Of a stretch of DNA of 64,000 bases, positions 38,429 to 46,929 are shown piece by piece. The position numbers and the translations under genes are program-made. Each line of letters opens with the position of its first letter. Position 1 is the stretch's first letter. The notes under the pieces were generated by a model, which was not told the origin of the DNA, searched no databases, and was given only the letters and a program-made list of their open reading frames with translations. The stretch comes from DATGLG01 sp035294245 (GTDB taxonomy: Bacteria; Pseudomonadota; Alphaproteobacteria; JACZXZ01), in contig DATGLG010000062.1 in the NCBI GenBank assembly GCA_035294245.1, positions 29,794 through 93,793 on the forward strand, written 5' to 3'.

Positions 38429-38959
38429 ATGGCGGAAGAAGATAAAAGCCTTGATCAGTTGATCATCGCTCTTAACCGCGCGCGAGCGAAAAAGCGCGCC
38501 GAGTGGAACCGCCGTGTCTCAATCGGCGACCTCCTCACCGATCGGCGTCAAAACGCCCGAGAATATGGATGGGGCGATGGAACAACGTGCTACGACAACG
38601 TCCTCGTCATCGGGGAGGTGAGGGTCGGCCGCAAGACATGGATCGGCCCCAATGTCATTCTCGACGGCTCGGGTGGGTTGGAGATCGGCGACTTCTGCTC
38701 GATTGACGCCGGCGTGCAAATCTACTCACACGATTCCGTCAATTGGGCAATCTCAATGGGCGACGCACCTTATGACTATGCTCCCACCAAGATTGGCTCT
38801 GGTGTCTTCATCGGCCCGAATACGGTGATCGCCAAGGGCGTCACGATCGGCGATCGCGTCGTGATCGGCGCGATGTCTTTCGTCAATCGCGACATTCCAA
38901 GCGGAATGAAGGCTGTTGGTCAGCCTGCCAGAATCATCGGCTCTATCGGATCATCCTAA
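38429..38959 (+). CDS. Hexapeptide-repeat acyltransferase (copy 2)
   Basis: A 176-residue paralogue of the acyltransferase at 35769, with the same repeat layout (GEVRVGRKTWIGPNVILDG to MSFVNRDIPSGMKAVGQPARII) and catalytic His in IYSHDSVNW. The N-terminal 35 residues and the C-terminus differ from copy 1. It ends 3 bp into the tail-fibre stop region on the other strand. The two copies are direct repeats around the methyltransferase and nucleotidyltransferase genes. Confidence 0.9.
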   Translation: MAEEDKSLDQLIIALNRARAKKRAEWNRRVSIGDLLTDRRQNAREYGWGDGTTCYDNVLVIGEVRVGRKTWIGPNVILDGSGGLEIGDFCSIDAGVQIYSHDSVNWAISMGDAPYDYAPTKIGSGVFIGPNTVIAKGVTIGDRVVIGAMSFVNRDIPSGMKAVGQPARIIGSIGSS

Positions 38960-40404
38960 AAGTCGATAATGATTAGGCCGTTGCCACCGGCGCTCCCGGC
39001 CTGGGTGTTCGAGATCGTGCCGGGACTGGCGCCGCCGGGGAATGTGCCGGGAAATGAGCCTGCTGCCGAGGCATACGCCCCCAAGGTTCCACCGGACCCA
39101 AAGGGAGCGCCGGGGCCGAACGAGACGGCCGCACTGTTGGAGAGCCAGCCTGAATAGCCATTGATCCCGAAATCGAATGTGCCGGAACATACGCCGCCAG
39201 CGCCACCGGACTGGCCCGCCCCCGTTTGTCCGTTGGCGCCGCCACCACCGCCACCCGCCGTCAACCACGAATTAAACGTGGTGTATCCGCCGGCATTGCC
39301 GGCGCTGTTGACGTTAGCGGGAATCCCAGCACCGCCCTGGCCCACGGTGTACGACATGACCGTGCCGGGGATGACGCCGGTAATAAGCCGCTCGCAATAG
39401 GCGCCGCTGCCGCCGCTGGCGCCGGCGCCATCGCTGGCATAGCCGCTCCCGCCGCTCCCACCAGCACCCCAGAGCCTCACGCGAAATCTGGTCACTCCCG
39501 TAGGTACAGTCCAATTGCCGGAACCGGAGGTTAGAAAGACGCGGTTTGAAAATCCAGGTGTTGGAACGGCTATCGCTTGACCATTCGCCAGGGCATAGCT
39601 CACGCAACGCCATACGCCGCCACCTTCCGAGCGGAAGGTCAATGAGTCGCCGGCCGCCGTCGTATAGTTGGCGCCGCCGGGAAGAATAATATTCGCCGAG
39701 TTCGTGATCGTCAGGGCGCCGGCGAAGACGAGGGTGCGCTCGGCCCCGGCCTGGGCCGTATCGAAGGCGGTGATGTTGTTGCTGCCGGTGACACTCAGGT
39801 AATTGGCCGCAGCGGCCCCGATGTTGAGCGTCGCGGCGGAGGCGATGGTCGTCTCGGCCTCATTGATCGCCGCGCCTGACATGGCCTGCGTGCCCGACCA
39901 CGTGTTGCTGCCGTTGAGCAGCGGAACATTCCCCCCGCCCGTCCCGACATTCCTCTGCGCCGCGGTGCCGAGTCCGAGCATGCCGAGGCTGCGCTCGTCG
40001 GTGATGCCGCTGTTGCCGATGGCGCTCTGGCCGACCGCGAGAGCGATTTGGGCGCAGGGCACCTTGCCGGCGGGGATGGCGGGCGGCGCGGGGCTCGCGG
40101 CCTCGGTTCCGGTCACGACCGCGATCGCCCCCGTCGCCTGGTCGATCACCACGCGGTCGATGCGCGGATTGGCGACGGGTGCCGCAATGACGGCGCTCGT
40201 CTGGAGCGGCTGCGCCACGATCGCCGCCCCGTTCCAGAACTGCCCCGCCTCCACTGTCACGGTCATGGCCGGCGGGCTGCCGGCATGGGGTGCGAAGCCG
40301 GCGACGATGGGGGCCGCCACGGCGAAATTGCCGTCGATCGCGCCCTTGTAGGTCGTCGGGTCCTGGGTCGTGAAGTTGGTCTGGGTCCACTGGGCCACGG
40401 TCAT
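38956..40404 (-). CDS. Phage tail fibre with glycine-rich tip
   Basis: A 482-residue fibre protein. The N-terminal part (about 1-140) is a virion-attachment domain with phage-fibre features (TQTNFTTQDPTTYKGAIDGNF). A central beta-rich shaft follows, and the last about 170 residues are very rich in Gly, Ser and Ala (GGGGGGANGQTGAGQSGGAGG), as in Gly-rich phage adhesin tips. The tip is the probable receptor-binding part. ATG 40404 is chosen for its AGGAAG site, three bases past the tail-tip stop; a second ATG at 40428 is also in frame. Confidence 0.85.
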   Translation of the reverse strand: MTVAQWTQTNFTTQDPTTYKGAIDGNFAVAAPIVAGFAPHAGSPPAMTVTVEAGQFWNGAAIVAQPLQTSAVIAAPVANPRIDRVVIDQATGAIAVVTGTEAASPAPPAIPAGKVPCAQIALAVGQSAIGNSGITDERSLGMLGLGTAAQRNVGTGGGNVPLLNGSNTWSGTQAMSGAAINEAETTIASAATLNIGAAAANYLSVTGSNNITAFDTAQAGAERTLVFAGALTITNSANIILPGGANYTTAAGDSLTFRSEGGGVWRCVSYALANGQAIAVPTPGFSNRVFLTSGSGNWTVPTGVTRFRVRLWGAGGSGGSGYASDGAGASGGSGAYCERLITGVIPGTVMSYTVGQGGAGIPANVNSAGNAGGYTTFNSWLTAGGGGGGANGQTGAGQSGGAGGVCSGTFDFGINGYSGWLSNSAAVSFGPGAPFGSGGTLGAYASAAGSFPGTFPGGASPGTISNTQAGSAGGNGLIIIDF

Positions 40405-40406
40405 TG

Positions 40407-43400
40407 TCAGCTTCCTGTCGCAAGCCATGAGACGATGCCGCCCACGTCGTTGCCGTTGTGGTCCCAGACATGGGCGGTGAACTGGGCCGGCGTGACGTCG
40501 ACCGCCGTCGCCGTGAGCGCGCTGCCGCCGATGACGGTCAGGGTCACGTTGGGATCGGCGTGATAGGGGCTGGGGAAGGCGATCACGGTGCCGCCCGGCG
40601 CCACGGTCGCATTCTGGGCGCTGTTCTCGAGCTTCGGGCTGCGATCGGCCGTCGGCGTGAAGGCGGTGATGCAGGCGACCCCCACATCGGCGCCGCTCGT
40701 CGTCTCGTAGACGCGGGCGCGGAGATAGCGCAGCGCCAGCGTCCCGATCACCCAGGGCTGGAAGCTCCCGGGGTCGGCGCCGTCGGGATAGGCGTCGATC
40801 TCGAGGCTCACCGCGGGCTGGCCGATAACGCCTGGACCGAGGGCGGCGGAGAGACCCGCCCAGACGCGCAGCGTGTCGGTGAAGCCGGTGTCGATCAGCG
40901 GCGCCTCGTAATAGGGATTGGCCACGGGGTCGGGCACGAAGAGATCGAAAGGCTCGAAGCCCGTGGTGTTCTGAGACGGCGGCGCGGCACCGGCGACGAG
41001 GCCGCTCGCAGGCTCGCTCCAGCCGATGCCGAGGGCGATGGGGGCGGCGTTCTGCCGGCTCTCCTGCCCGGCGCTCATCCCCACATAGACGTTCCACGCG
41101 GCGGCACCCGCCACCGCCGGCGGCGAGGCGACGGTCAGGAGGCTGCCTGCCGGGACGGCGAGGCTCGCCTCGGCCGAGGCCAGCGTCTCGCCTCCCGCGG
41201 TCGTATAGGCGACGCGCACGAAATAGGTCGCCGCGGCGAGAGCGCCGCCGGCTGTGCTGCCGAGGCTCGGGGCCGCGGGTGCTGCGAGCGGCGCATAGGC
41301 GGCGACGGGCTTGGTCCCGAGCGGCACCAGCACGCCGCTCCAATGGCGATAGAAGCCGCTCACCGTGCCGGGCCAGCCGGGCGCCTGGGGCGCCTGCGCC
41401 ACCACCGGATTGGGGTTGGTGATGACGCGATCGACCGTCGCCGGCTGGGGCGAGAGCAGGTCCGAATAGACGTCCCGCGCGCGGATGGCGAAGGTCCAGG
41501 TCCCCGGCGGCACGCTGGCATTGGTCATCTCGGTGCCCTTGGCCGCCTCGGTCAGGGGCAGCATCTCGTCCCAGCTCGCAGCACCCTGCGGACCGTAGCG
41601 GATGTCATAGGCGTCGGTGATGCCGGCGAGGTTCCAGTTGAAGGCGACCACCCCGCCCTGCTGCTGGGCGGTGAAGCCCGTGACGTTCGCCGGCGGCGGC
41701 GGGCCTTGGATGACGTGGCTATAGGCCGCGACCGCCGCGAGCGATTGCGCGCCGCCGCCGAAGATGTTGAACGAGACGAATTTGAGATAGAGCGTCTGGC
41801 CGATCTGGTCCTTGCTGTAGGGGATCTTGAGGATGGCGTCGTCGAGCCGCGCGAAGGCGGCGCCCGTCGCATGGCCCGCGATCGCGGTGCCGTAGCGGCC
41901 GCGGCGGAGATAGGCGAGGTCGTAGGTGAATCCCGAGACGAGTGCGGCACTCTCATAGGCGATGAGCTCGCCATCCACATAGCAGAGCGTGTGGCTCGCA
42001 TCGGCGTCGGCCTGGGTGCCCGAGAGGAGCGTGCCGCCGCTCTCCGTGAGATCGACGGCGAGCGTATCGGCGGTGTCCGGGTCCGACCCCGCCGGTAGCG
42101 CCGCGGCGAGGCGCCCCATGCGCGCCGCGCCCTGCACGCGCCCGAGATGGCGATAGGTGTTGCCGTCCGTCGAGGCCCAGACGTCGCAGCCGCCCCAATT
42201 GGCGCCGCCGGACACGGCGGCCCAGACCTCGAGCCCCGTATCGGTGATCTCCTCCGGCGGCTCGAAGATGATCGGCGCGTTGACGCTGCCGGGATCGGAA
42301 TTGTAGTTCGCCGCGTAGCCGCTGTTCGGCTGCTGGCCGTAGAGCGGTGCCGAGCCCGTGCCGGCGAGATAGTCCTCCGCCGTGACCTTGAGGCGATAGC
42401 CGGCGAGCGCGAGGCCGCCTGCCGCACTCGCAGGATCGGCCTCCTCTTGGATATCGAGGATGCGCACCCATTGATCGGCGAGGCCGAGCCCGGGATCGCT
42501 GATCGCGACGATGTCCATGGGGTCGAGCAGCATGTATTTCGGCCCGAGATAGAAGGTGTATTGATTGCGCACCTGCTGGCGCTGGAGCTGAAGCTGGGCG
42601 GAGAGGCGCGCCGCCGCGGCGATGGTGAAGAAATGCGCCTGCCGGGTGTCGCTCGTGCGCAGGCCATAGGTCTCGATCGCCGCCTCGTCCTTCGCCTCGG
42701 CGATCGCCGGATTGTAGTCGTTGCCGGCGTCGAGATACTCGAGCTTGACGTTGTTGAGCTGATCGGCCGGGCGCTTGCGGAGCATCTGCACGGGATCGGC
42801 GTTGCGCCCGCTCTCCGGCGTGGGGCCGTTCTGGCTGCGCCGGCCGCTGAAATTGAGGAAGTCGTCGTCGCCCAGACTGTAGAGGGGCTGGCTCGGCGGC
42901 GTGTAGCTGGCGCCATTGGCGCTCGCGGGCTGGTCGCCATAGGGAACGATGGTGAGCAGCCCCGACGACCACACCGCAGCACTGTTGGTGGCGTCGAGGA
43001 GCTCCTGGATCCAGCGGCTGCCGGCGCGCTGCTCCGTATAGGCCTGGGAGATCACCAGGCCCGTGGCGCGGCAATAGCTCGAGTAGAGGGAGAGGTCGCC
43101 GAGATTGCCGGCGGGGAAGCCGAGGCCGTAATTCGCGTTGGCGAGGATGTCCTGGATGCAGGCCGCGGGATCCGCATCGGGAGCGCCGGGAATGGCATTG
43201 GTGATCGCCCCCTGCACCGCGACGTTGAGATTCGGGAGCTGCTGGCTGGTGCCGAGGTCGAAGGGTGCGGCCGCGACATAGGCGATGCCGCGATAGGCGA
43301 GCGCCTGCCCCGGATCGGTGCTGGCGAGCGGTCCCCAAGCGGCCTGCGTCGCCGTCCCGGTGAAGAGCGAGAGGTTGAGCTCGGCCGGCGTATAGCGCGA

Positions 43401-43715
43401 CTTGCTCGACCACACGTCGCCGATGCCGGTGATCGGCCCCTCGCAGAGCGCGAGCACGAGCCAGACGCTGTAGGTGTAGGTGACGCTCCCCCCGCCCTTC
43501 CCGCCGGTGAGCCCGCCGCCGCCCTTGCCGCCGCCGCCCGCGTTGCTGCTATGGGCGATCTGCTGGAAATTGCCGTACCAGACGATGTTGCCGGCGAAGC
43601 GCGTCATGCCGTGGACGACGGGGATCGGCAGCCCGTTCGCCGAGGTCTGCACGCGAATCCCCGTCACCGTGGGCGGATTGCTCGCATTGACCTTCGAGGG
43701 AAAGAGGAAGCCCAT
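40407..43715 (-). CDS. J-like tail-tip/host-specificity protein
   Basis: A 1102-residue tail-tip protein of the phage-tail-3 (GTA gp15/lambda J-like) type. A Gly-rich hinge lies at about 60-80 (GGGGKGGGGLTGGKGGG), the conserved tail domain covers about 80-560, and a fibronectin-III-like domain is at about 650-750. Further beta-rich repeats lead to the C-terminus. It does not show the TIM-barrel part of the classic GTA megatron. ATG 43715 is chosen over an upstream extension that overlaps the hicAB operator. It forms the baseplate hub and contacts the fibre. Confidence 0.85.
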   Translation of the reverse strand: MGFLFPSKVNASNPPTVTGIRVQTSANGLPIPVVHGMTRFAGNIVWYGNFQQIAHSSNAGGGGKGGGGLTGGKGGGSVTYTYSVWLVLALCEGPITGIGDVWSSKSRYTPAELNLSLFTGTATQAAWGPLASTDPGQALAYRGIAYVAAAPFDLGTSQQLPNLNVAVQGAITNAIPGAPDADPAACIQDILANANYGLGFPAGNLGDLSLYSSYCRATGLVISQAYTEQRAGSRWIQELLDATNSAAVWSSGLLTIVPYGDQPASANGASYTPPSQPLYSLGDDDFLNFSGRRSQNGPTPESGRNADPVQMLRKRPADQLNNVKLEYLDAGNDYNPAIAEAKDEAAIETYGLRTSDTRQAHFFTIAAAARLSAQLQLQRQQVRNQYTFYLGPKYMLLDPMDIVAISDPGLGLADQWVRILDIQEEADPASAAGGLALAGYRLKVTAEDYLAGTGSAPLYGQQPNSGYAANYNSDPGSVNAPIIFEPPEEITDTGLEVWAAVSGGANWGGCDVWASTDGNTYRHLGRVQGAARMGRLAAALPAGSDPDTADTLAVDLTESGGTLLSGTQADADASHTLCYVDGELIAYESAALVSGFTYDLAYLRRGRYGTAIAGHATGAAFARLDDAILKIPYSKDQIGQTLYLKFVSFNIFGGGAQSLAAVAAYSHVIQGPPPPANVTGFTAQQQGGVVAFNWNLAGITDAYDIRYGPQGAASWDEMLPLTEAAKGTEMTNASVPPGTWTFAIRARDVYSDLLSPQPATVDRVITNPNPVVAQAPQAPGWPGTVSGFYRHWSGVLVPLGTKPVAAYAPLAAPAAPSLGSTAGGALAAATYFVRVAYTTAGGETLASAEASLAVPAGSLLTVASPPAVAGAAAWNVYVGMSAGQESRQNAAPIALGIGWSEPASGLVAGAAPPSQNTTGFEPFDLFVPDPVANPYYEAPLIDTGFTDTLRVWAGLSAALGPGVIGQPAVSLEIDAYPDGADPGSFQPWVIGTLALRYLRARVYETTSGADVGVACITAFTPTADRSPKLENSAQNATVAPGGTVIAFPSPYHADPNVTLTVIGGSALTATAVDVTPAQFTAHVWDHNGNDVGGIVSWLATGS

Positions 43716-43776
43716 CAGCCACTCGCCTGTGAGGGTCCAAAAGTGTGTATAAATGTGCTGACCGGTCGTCGACAAA

Positions 43777-43792
43777 TGTGTATATATACACA
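43777..43792 (+). promoter_or_regulatory. Probable hicAB operator
   Basis: A perfect 16-bp palindrome (TGTGTATA/TATACACA) lies four bases before hicA and overlaps a possible -10 box (TATATA), with a -35-like CTGACC 17 bp upstream. Another TGTGTATA half-site lies at 43744-43751. HicB antitoxins of this type repress their own operon, so this is the likely hicO. Confidence 0.7.
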
Positions 43793-43795
43793 CAC

Positions 43796-43984
43796 ATGAA
43801 CAGCCGCGATGTCATACGGATTATTCATGCCGACGGGTGGTACGAAGTGGCGCAGAAAGGCAGCCACAAGCAGTTCAAGCATCCGACGAAGCCCGGTCGG
43901 GTCACCGTTCCGCATCCGAAGAAGGACATCCCGCTGCCGACGCTGCGCAGCATCGAGCGCCAATCCGGTCTACGGCTGAGATGA
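43796..43984 (+). CDS. hicA: HicA-type toxin (mRNA interferase)
   Basis: A 62-residue HicA toxin. Its double-stranded-RNA-binding-like fold is recognisable from the SRDVIRIIHADGWYEVAQKGSHKQF segment, with the catalytic His in GSHKQF. It cleaves mRNA when free of HicB. The start is ATG 43796, directly after the palindromic operator. The gene overlaps the next one's preceding ATG (ATGA), typical of translationally coupled toxin-antitoxin pairs. Confidence 0.93.
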   Translation: MNSRDVIRIIHADGWYEVAQKGSHKQFKHPTKPGRVTVPHPKKDIPLPTLRSIERQSGLRLR

Positions 43985-43995
43985 AGGAGAAGATC

Positions 43996-44397
43996 ATGAC
44001 CGCCTATATCGCTCTCATCCACAAGGAGCCGAAGAGCGACTTCGGTGTCTCCTTTCCCGATTTTCCTGGTTGCATCACCGCCGGCCGCACCCTCGATGAG
44101 GCCCGCGCGCTGGCGCCGGAGGCGCTCGCCTTCCATATCGACGGCATGATCGAGGACGGTGAGGCCATCCCGGAGCCGAGCTCCCTCGAGGAGATCATGC
44201 AGGATCGCGAGAACCGCGACGCCGTCGCTGTTCTCGTCGAGGTGCCGCCGCGGCATCCGAAGGTCGTCCGCGTCAACGTCACACTGCCCGAGGACGAGCT
44301 CGCGGCGATCGACCGCTTTGCGGAGAGCCACGGCATGACGCGCTCCGCCCTCCTCATGCGCGGCGCGCGCAAGCTGATGAAAGACGAGGTGGCGTGA
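43996..44397 (+). CDS. hicB: HicB-type antitoxin with ribbon-helix-helix domain
   Basis: A 133-residue HicB antitoxin. Residues 1-85 form the HicA-binding domain (YIALIHKEPKSDFGVSFPDFPGCITAG). The C-terminus (RVNVTLPEDELAAIDRFAES) is a ribbon-helix-helix DNA-binding domain. It neutralises HicA and represses the operon. ATG 43996 is chosen because AAGGAGA sits before it; ATG 43981 is in frame but lacks the site. The pair lies inside the phage structural cluster on the opposite strand. Confidence 0.93.
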   Translation: MTAYIALIHKEPKSDFGVSFPDFPGCITAGRTLDEARALAPEALAFHIDGMIEDGEAIPEPSSLEEIMQDRENRDAVAVLVEVPPRHPKVVRVNVTLPEDELAAIDRFAESHGMTRSALLMRGARKLMKDEVA

Positions 44398-44454
44398 GTC
44401 TCTAGCTTCGCCGCGCCGAGTGTTGTGATTTTGAGATTCGATTCGCATTCAAAG

Positions 44455-44560
44455 GTCGTCATTCCGGCCGGAGCCCCCGGGTCCCGCCGAAGGCGGGCCC
44501 GAGGACAGGCTCCGCGCAGAGCCGGAATCCAGGGCCGCATGCCTGGATGCCCGCTTGTTT
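44455..44560. repeat. Intergenic repeat, family A
   Basis: A GC-rich dispersed repeat with TCATTCCGGCC near its start and GAGCCGGAATCCAG near its end, which can pair over most of their length. Related copies lie at 46930-47205. It stands between hicB and the NlpC/P60 peptidase gene. Confidence 0.7.
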
Positions 44561-44619
44561 TATCGGTCACGAAGAAAGACGTGGATGGCCGTGACGAGCA
44601 CGGCCATGACGGTCGTGGG

Positions 44620-45195
44620 TCACCACAACGTGAAAAACTTCTTCTCCCGATCCCGCAGCCGGCCGCCATCGCCGCGGTCGAGGATCACGGCGCGCGCGTC
44701 GATAATGGCATGGACGATCTGCGGCCAGCCGGGATCGACGACGATCGCGCCGTGGGCGAAGCAGCGGCCCCATTTGTAGAGGACGACATCACCCGGAAGC
44801 GGTGAATCCGTCTCGCGCGCATGGGCCAGGACCACGGCGAGATAGCGCTCGAGGCCGCGATGGAGGTGCCAGTCCGGCGGGTAGTAGTCGAGGGGCACCG
44901 CGTCGATCAGCCCCGCATCCTGATAGACGCAGGCGAGGAGCTGGGCGCAATCCGTCGCCCCTTTCTCTCCCTCAGCATGGCTCGGCCGCACCCGCGCCAT
45001 GTGGTGATAGCGCGCGCCGATCCAGCTTCTCGCAAGGGCCACCACAATGGCCCTTGCTTCTGCCTCACGACTCGCCCCGGCCTTCCAACCCTCGACGGCC
45101 GCCTCAACGGGGCGTCGAGCGCCGTGAGGGTTTATTGGAGCAGCAGGCGACGCCGCCACCACGGCGGCGCGCTGTTGAGCTTCGCGATCGTTCAT
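44620..45195 (-). CDS. NlpC/P60 tail peptidase (GTA gp14-like)
   Basis: A 191-residue phage cell-wall peptidase. The catalytic Cys83 (GATDCAQLL) and His148 (CFAHGAIVV) mark an NlpC/P60 fold, and SWIGARYHH is typical of the GTA/alphaproteobacterial tail version. The N-terminal about 45 residues are a variable extension, so the start is not certain. It opens a local gap in peptidoglycan during DNA entry. It lies between DUF2163 and the tail-tip gene, as in the GTA plan, but hicAB and the basic-protein gene have been inserted on either side. Confidence 0.88.
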   Translation of the reverse strand: MNDREAQQRAAVVAASPAAPINPHGARRPVEAAVEGWKAGASREAEARAIVVALARSWIGARYHHMARVRPSHAEGEKGATDCAQLLACVYQDAGLIDAVPLDYYPPDWHLHRGLERYLAVVLAHARETDSPLPGDVVLYKWGRCFAHGAIVVDPGWPQIVHAIIDARAVILDRGDGGRLRDREKKFFTLW

Positions 45196-45214
45196 CGGGA
45201 TCCTGGAATTCGGG

Positions 45215-45259
45215 CAAAGAAAAGCCCGCCGAAGCGGGTCCGAAACGGCATCGGCGGGC
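45215..45259 (-). terminator. Terminator of the histone-like gene
   Basis: A 9-bp stem (GCCCGCCGA with TTCGGCGGGC) is followed by TTTTCTTT, 43 bp past the stop of the basic-protein gene and 20 bp before the peptidase start. An intrinsic terminator in the middle of a phage operon marks the upstream gene as a separate transcription unit. Confidence 0.8.
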
Positions 45260-45301
45260 GCTAAGCCCGCCGATCCGGATTCGCTCGAAACGTGACCGTT
45301 G

Positions 45302-45913
45302 CTACCGGCGTCGGGCGCGGGAACGCGACGCGGATTTCCGGCGCGAGGCGGGCCGGCTCGTCTTGCGGGCCGTGCTGCGCCGCTTGGCGGCCGCCTTCTT
45401 CGCCGGGCGGCGAGCCTTGGCCGATTTCCGCGGCCTGGCTGCTTTCGCAGCCTTGCGCGCTTTCGCCGGCTTGGCGGCCTTCTTCGCCGCCGTCTTGGGC
45501 TTGGCGGCCTTCTTCGGCTTCGCGGCCGCCTTTTTAGGCTTCACTGCCTTGGGCTTCGCGGCGGGCTTCGGCTTCGCCGGGGCCTCGGCCGCCGGCTTGG
45601 CCGGTTGGGGTGCCGAGGGACGTGCGACGGGCGGCTGCGGCGTTGGCGCCGTCGGCTGCGGCGGCCGCGGGACGAAGGTCGAGGCGACGGGCGACGGGGT
45701 CGGCGAGGGCATGCTCGGCCGCGGCGGAGCAACGGGCGATGATGGCGAGGGCGACGGCGAAGCGGGAGATGCCGGCGCAGACGAGGGCATGCCCGTCGAG
45801 CCGGAAGGCCTGGCGAAGCCGCCGGGGGTCGATGGCGCGGGGCTCGGGCTCGGGGTCGCGGCCGGCTTCTGAGGCAGCGGCGGCGATTCTGGCTTGTCCT
45901 TTGAAAACTGCAT
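45302..45913 (-). CDS. Histone-H1-like Pro/Lys/Ala-rich basic protein
   Basis: A 203-residue low-complexity protein in two parts: residues 1-100 are Pro/Ser/Ala-rich (PSPSPAPSTPGG and similar), and residues about 110-203 are Lys/Ala/Pro repeats ending in an Arg/Ser-rich tail (AKPKKAAKPKTAAKK; SRSRARRR). The C-terminal part resembles eukaryotic histone H1 tails and bacterial H1-like proteins (AlgP, HctB), so it may bind and condense DNA. A good GGGAGGT site precedes the ATG. It has its own promoter and terminator, and sits inside the tail operon. No catalytic domain is seen. Confidence 0.85.
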   Translation of the reverse strand: MQFSKDKPESPPLPQKPAATPSPSPAPSTPGGFARPSGSTGMPSSAPASPASPSPSPSSPVAPPRPSMPSPTPSPVASTFVPRPPQPTAPTPQPPVARPSAPQPAKPAAEAPAKPKPAAKPKAVKPKKAAAKPKKAAKPKTAAKKAAKPAKARKAAKAARPRKSAKARRPAKKAAAKRRSTARKTSRPASRRKSASRSRARRR

Positions 45914-45939
45914 CAGTACCTCCCTCGTTGAGGCCGCTA

Positions 45940-45969
45940 CTATAGACGCTTTGGCGACATGCTTTCAAC
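45940..45969 (-). promoter_or_regulatory. Sigma70-type promoter of the histone-like gene
   Basis: On the minus strand TTGAAA (45964-45969) and TATAGT (45940-45945) are separated by 18 bp. Each box has five of six consensus bases. The predicted start lies about 20 bp before the GGGAGGT ribosome site of the basic-protein gene. Confidence 0.75.
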
Positions 45970-46024
45970 GCGCGCGGCCCGCGATACGGCGCCATTTCCC
46001 TGTCTGGCTCAGCAAAAGCCCGCG

Positions 46025-46897
46025 CTAAACTGCCGTCTCCGGCACGGGGATATAGGGAAAGCCCCCGAAATTCGCCGTGTTGCCGAAAGCCTGGCAAGTG
46101 GCGAGCTGCTTGTCGCAGCCCGGATAGACGGTGAAGGCGTCCCCCGGCGCCGGCGGAAATGGCAGCGGCCCGACCAGGCTGAAGCTGCCGCCGGCATATC
46201 CCGACACCATGCGGGCGAAGCCCGCATTGGCGCCGCTCGTCATCGCCAAGCGGCCGAGGGCGAAGCTTCCGGACCCCGGTGCCGAGAGTCCCGGCGCGTT
46301 GATGGCGGCCTGCGTGCTGCCGGTGCCGACGATGCCGCTCACGGCGAAATTGCCGGCAATGAGCTGACAGCCGGCGTCGAACAGGGTGTGGCGGCAGCTC
46401 GCCTGGTAGAGGTTGCGGGGGAAGTTGACCCCGAGCAGCTCGAGATGGCTGTTCACCTTGACGGTCGCCAGGCTGCGCCCCGCCTCCACCTCCGCCACGC
46501 GTCCGAGGAACCACACGACCGTGCCGACGACCGGGCTCTGCCAGCTCGGCAGAAGCGCGAAATCCACCTCGCAGACGGCGCCGTCGAGGGCGCCCCCGCG
46601 CACCGCGGCGAGCCAGGGCATGCCGCCGATCAGATCGGGCTCGGGATCCGGCGCCTGCTTCGGCGCCACAAAGAGCTCGAGGGTGTCGACGTCGAGGCCG
46701 AGCTTGAAGTGGACGAGGCCGCGCGAGATGCGCGGGCCGCGGCTCGACCAGGTCGTGCCCGACCAGGCGATGTCGATGTCGGCCGAGGTGTAGCGCAGGG
46801 GCGACCCGCTATTCGCCGGCGTGAGGCTGTAGAGCTCGGCGATGACGAACTGCCCCGTCGCAAGCAGGTTCTTCACGGCTGTGGTCGTGGGTTTCAT
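46025..46897 (-). CDS. DUF2163 tail protein (GTA gp13-like)
   Basis: A 290-residue tail-tip protein with the DUF2163/phage_BR0599 architecture. The first two thirds are beta-rich (VIAELYSLTPANSGSPLRYTS); the C-terminal domain ends in GCDKQLATCQAFGNTANFGGFPYIP, where paired Cys residues are characteristic of the family. In GTAs this protein bridges the distal tail ring and the peptidase/hub. ATG 46897 is chosen; a longer start at 46924 is in frame. DUF2460 lies upstream beyond a repeat-filled gap. Confidence 0.88.
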   Translation of the reverse strand: MKPTTTAVKNLLATGQFVIAELYSLTPANSGSPLRYTSADIDIAWSGTTWSSRGPRISRGLVHFKLGLDVDTLELFVAPKQAPDPEPDLIGGMPWLAAVRGGALDGAVCEVDFALLPSWQSPVVGTVVWFLGRVAEVEAGRSLATVKVNSHLELLGVNFPRNLYQASCRHTLFDAGCQLIAGNFAVSGIVGTGSTQAAINAPGLSAPGSGSFALGRLAMTSGANAGFARMVSGYAGGSFSLVGPLPFPPAPGDAFTVYPGCDKQLATCQAFGNTANFGGFPYIPVPETAV

Positions 46898-46929
46898 GGG
46901 ATTCTCTGCTTCGCCGCCCGACACTCCGC

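Noticed and set aside
44620..44810. Small plus-strand frames around the peptidase gene
   Set aside because: They overlap the NlpC/P60 gene, which carries clear catalytic residues in its own frame.
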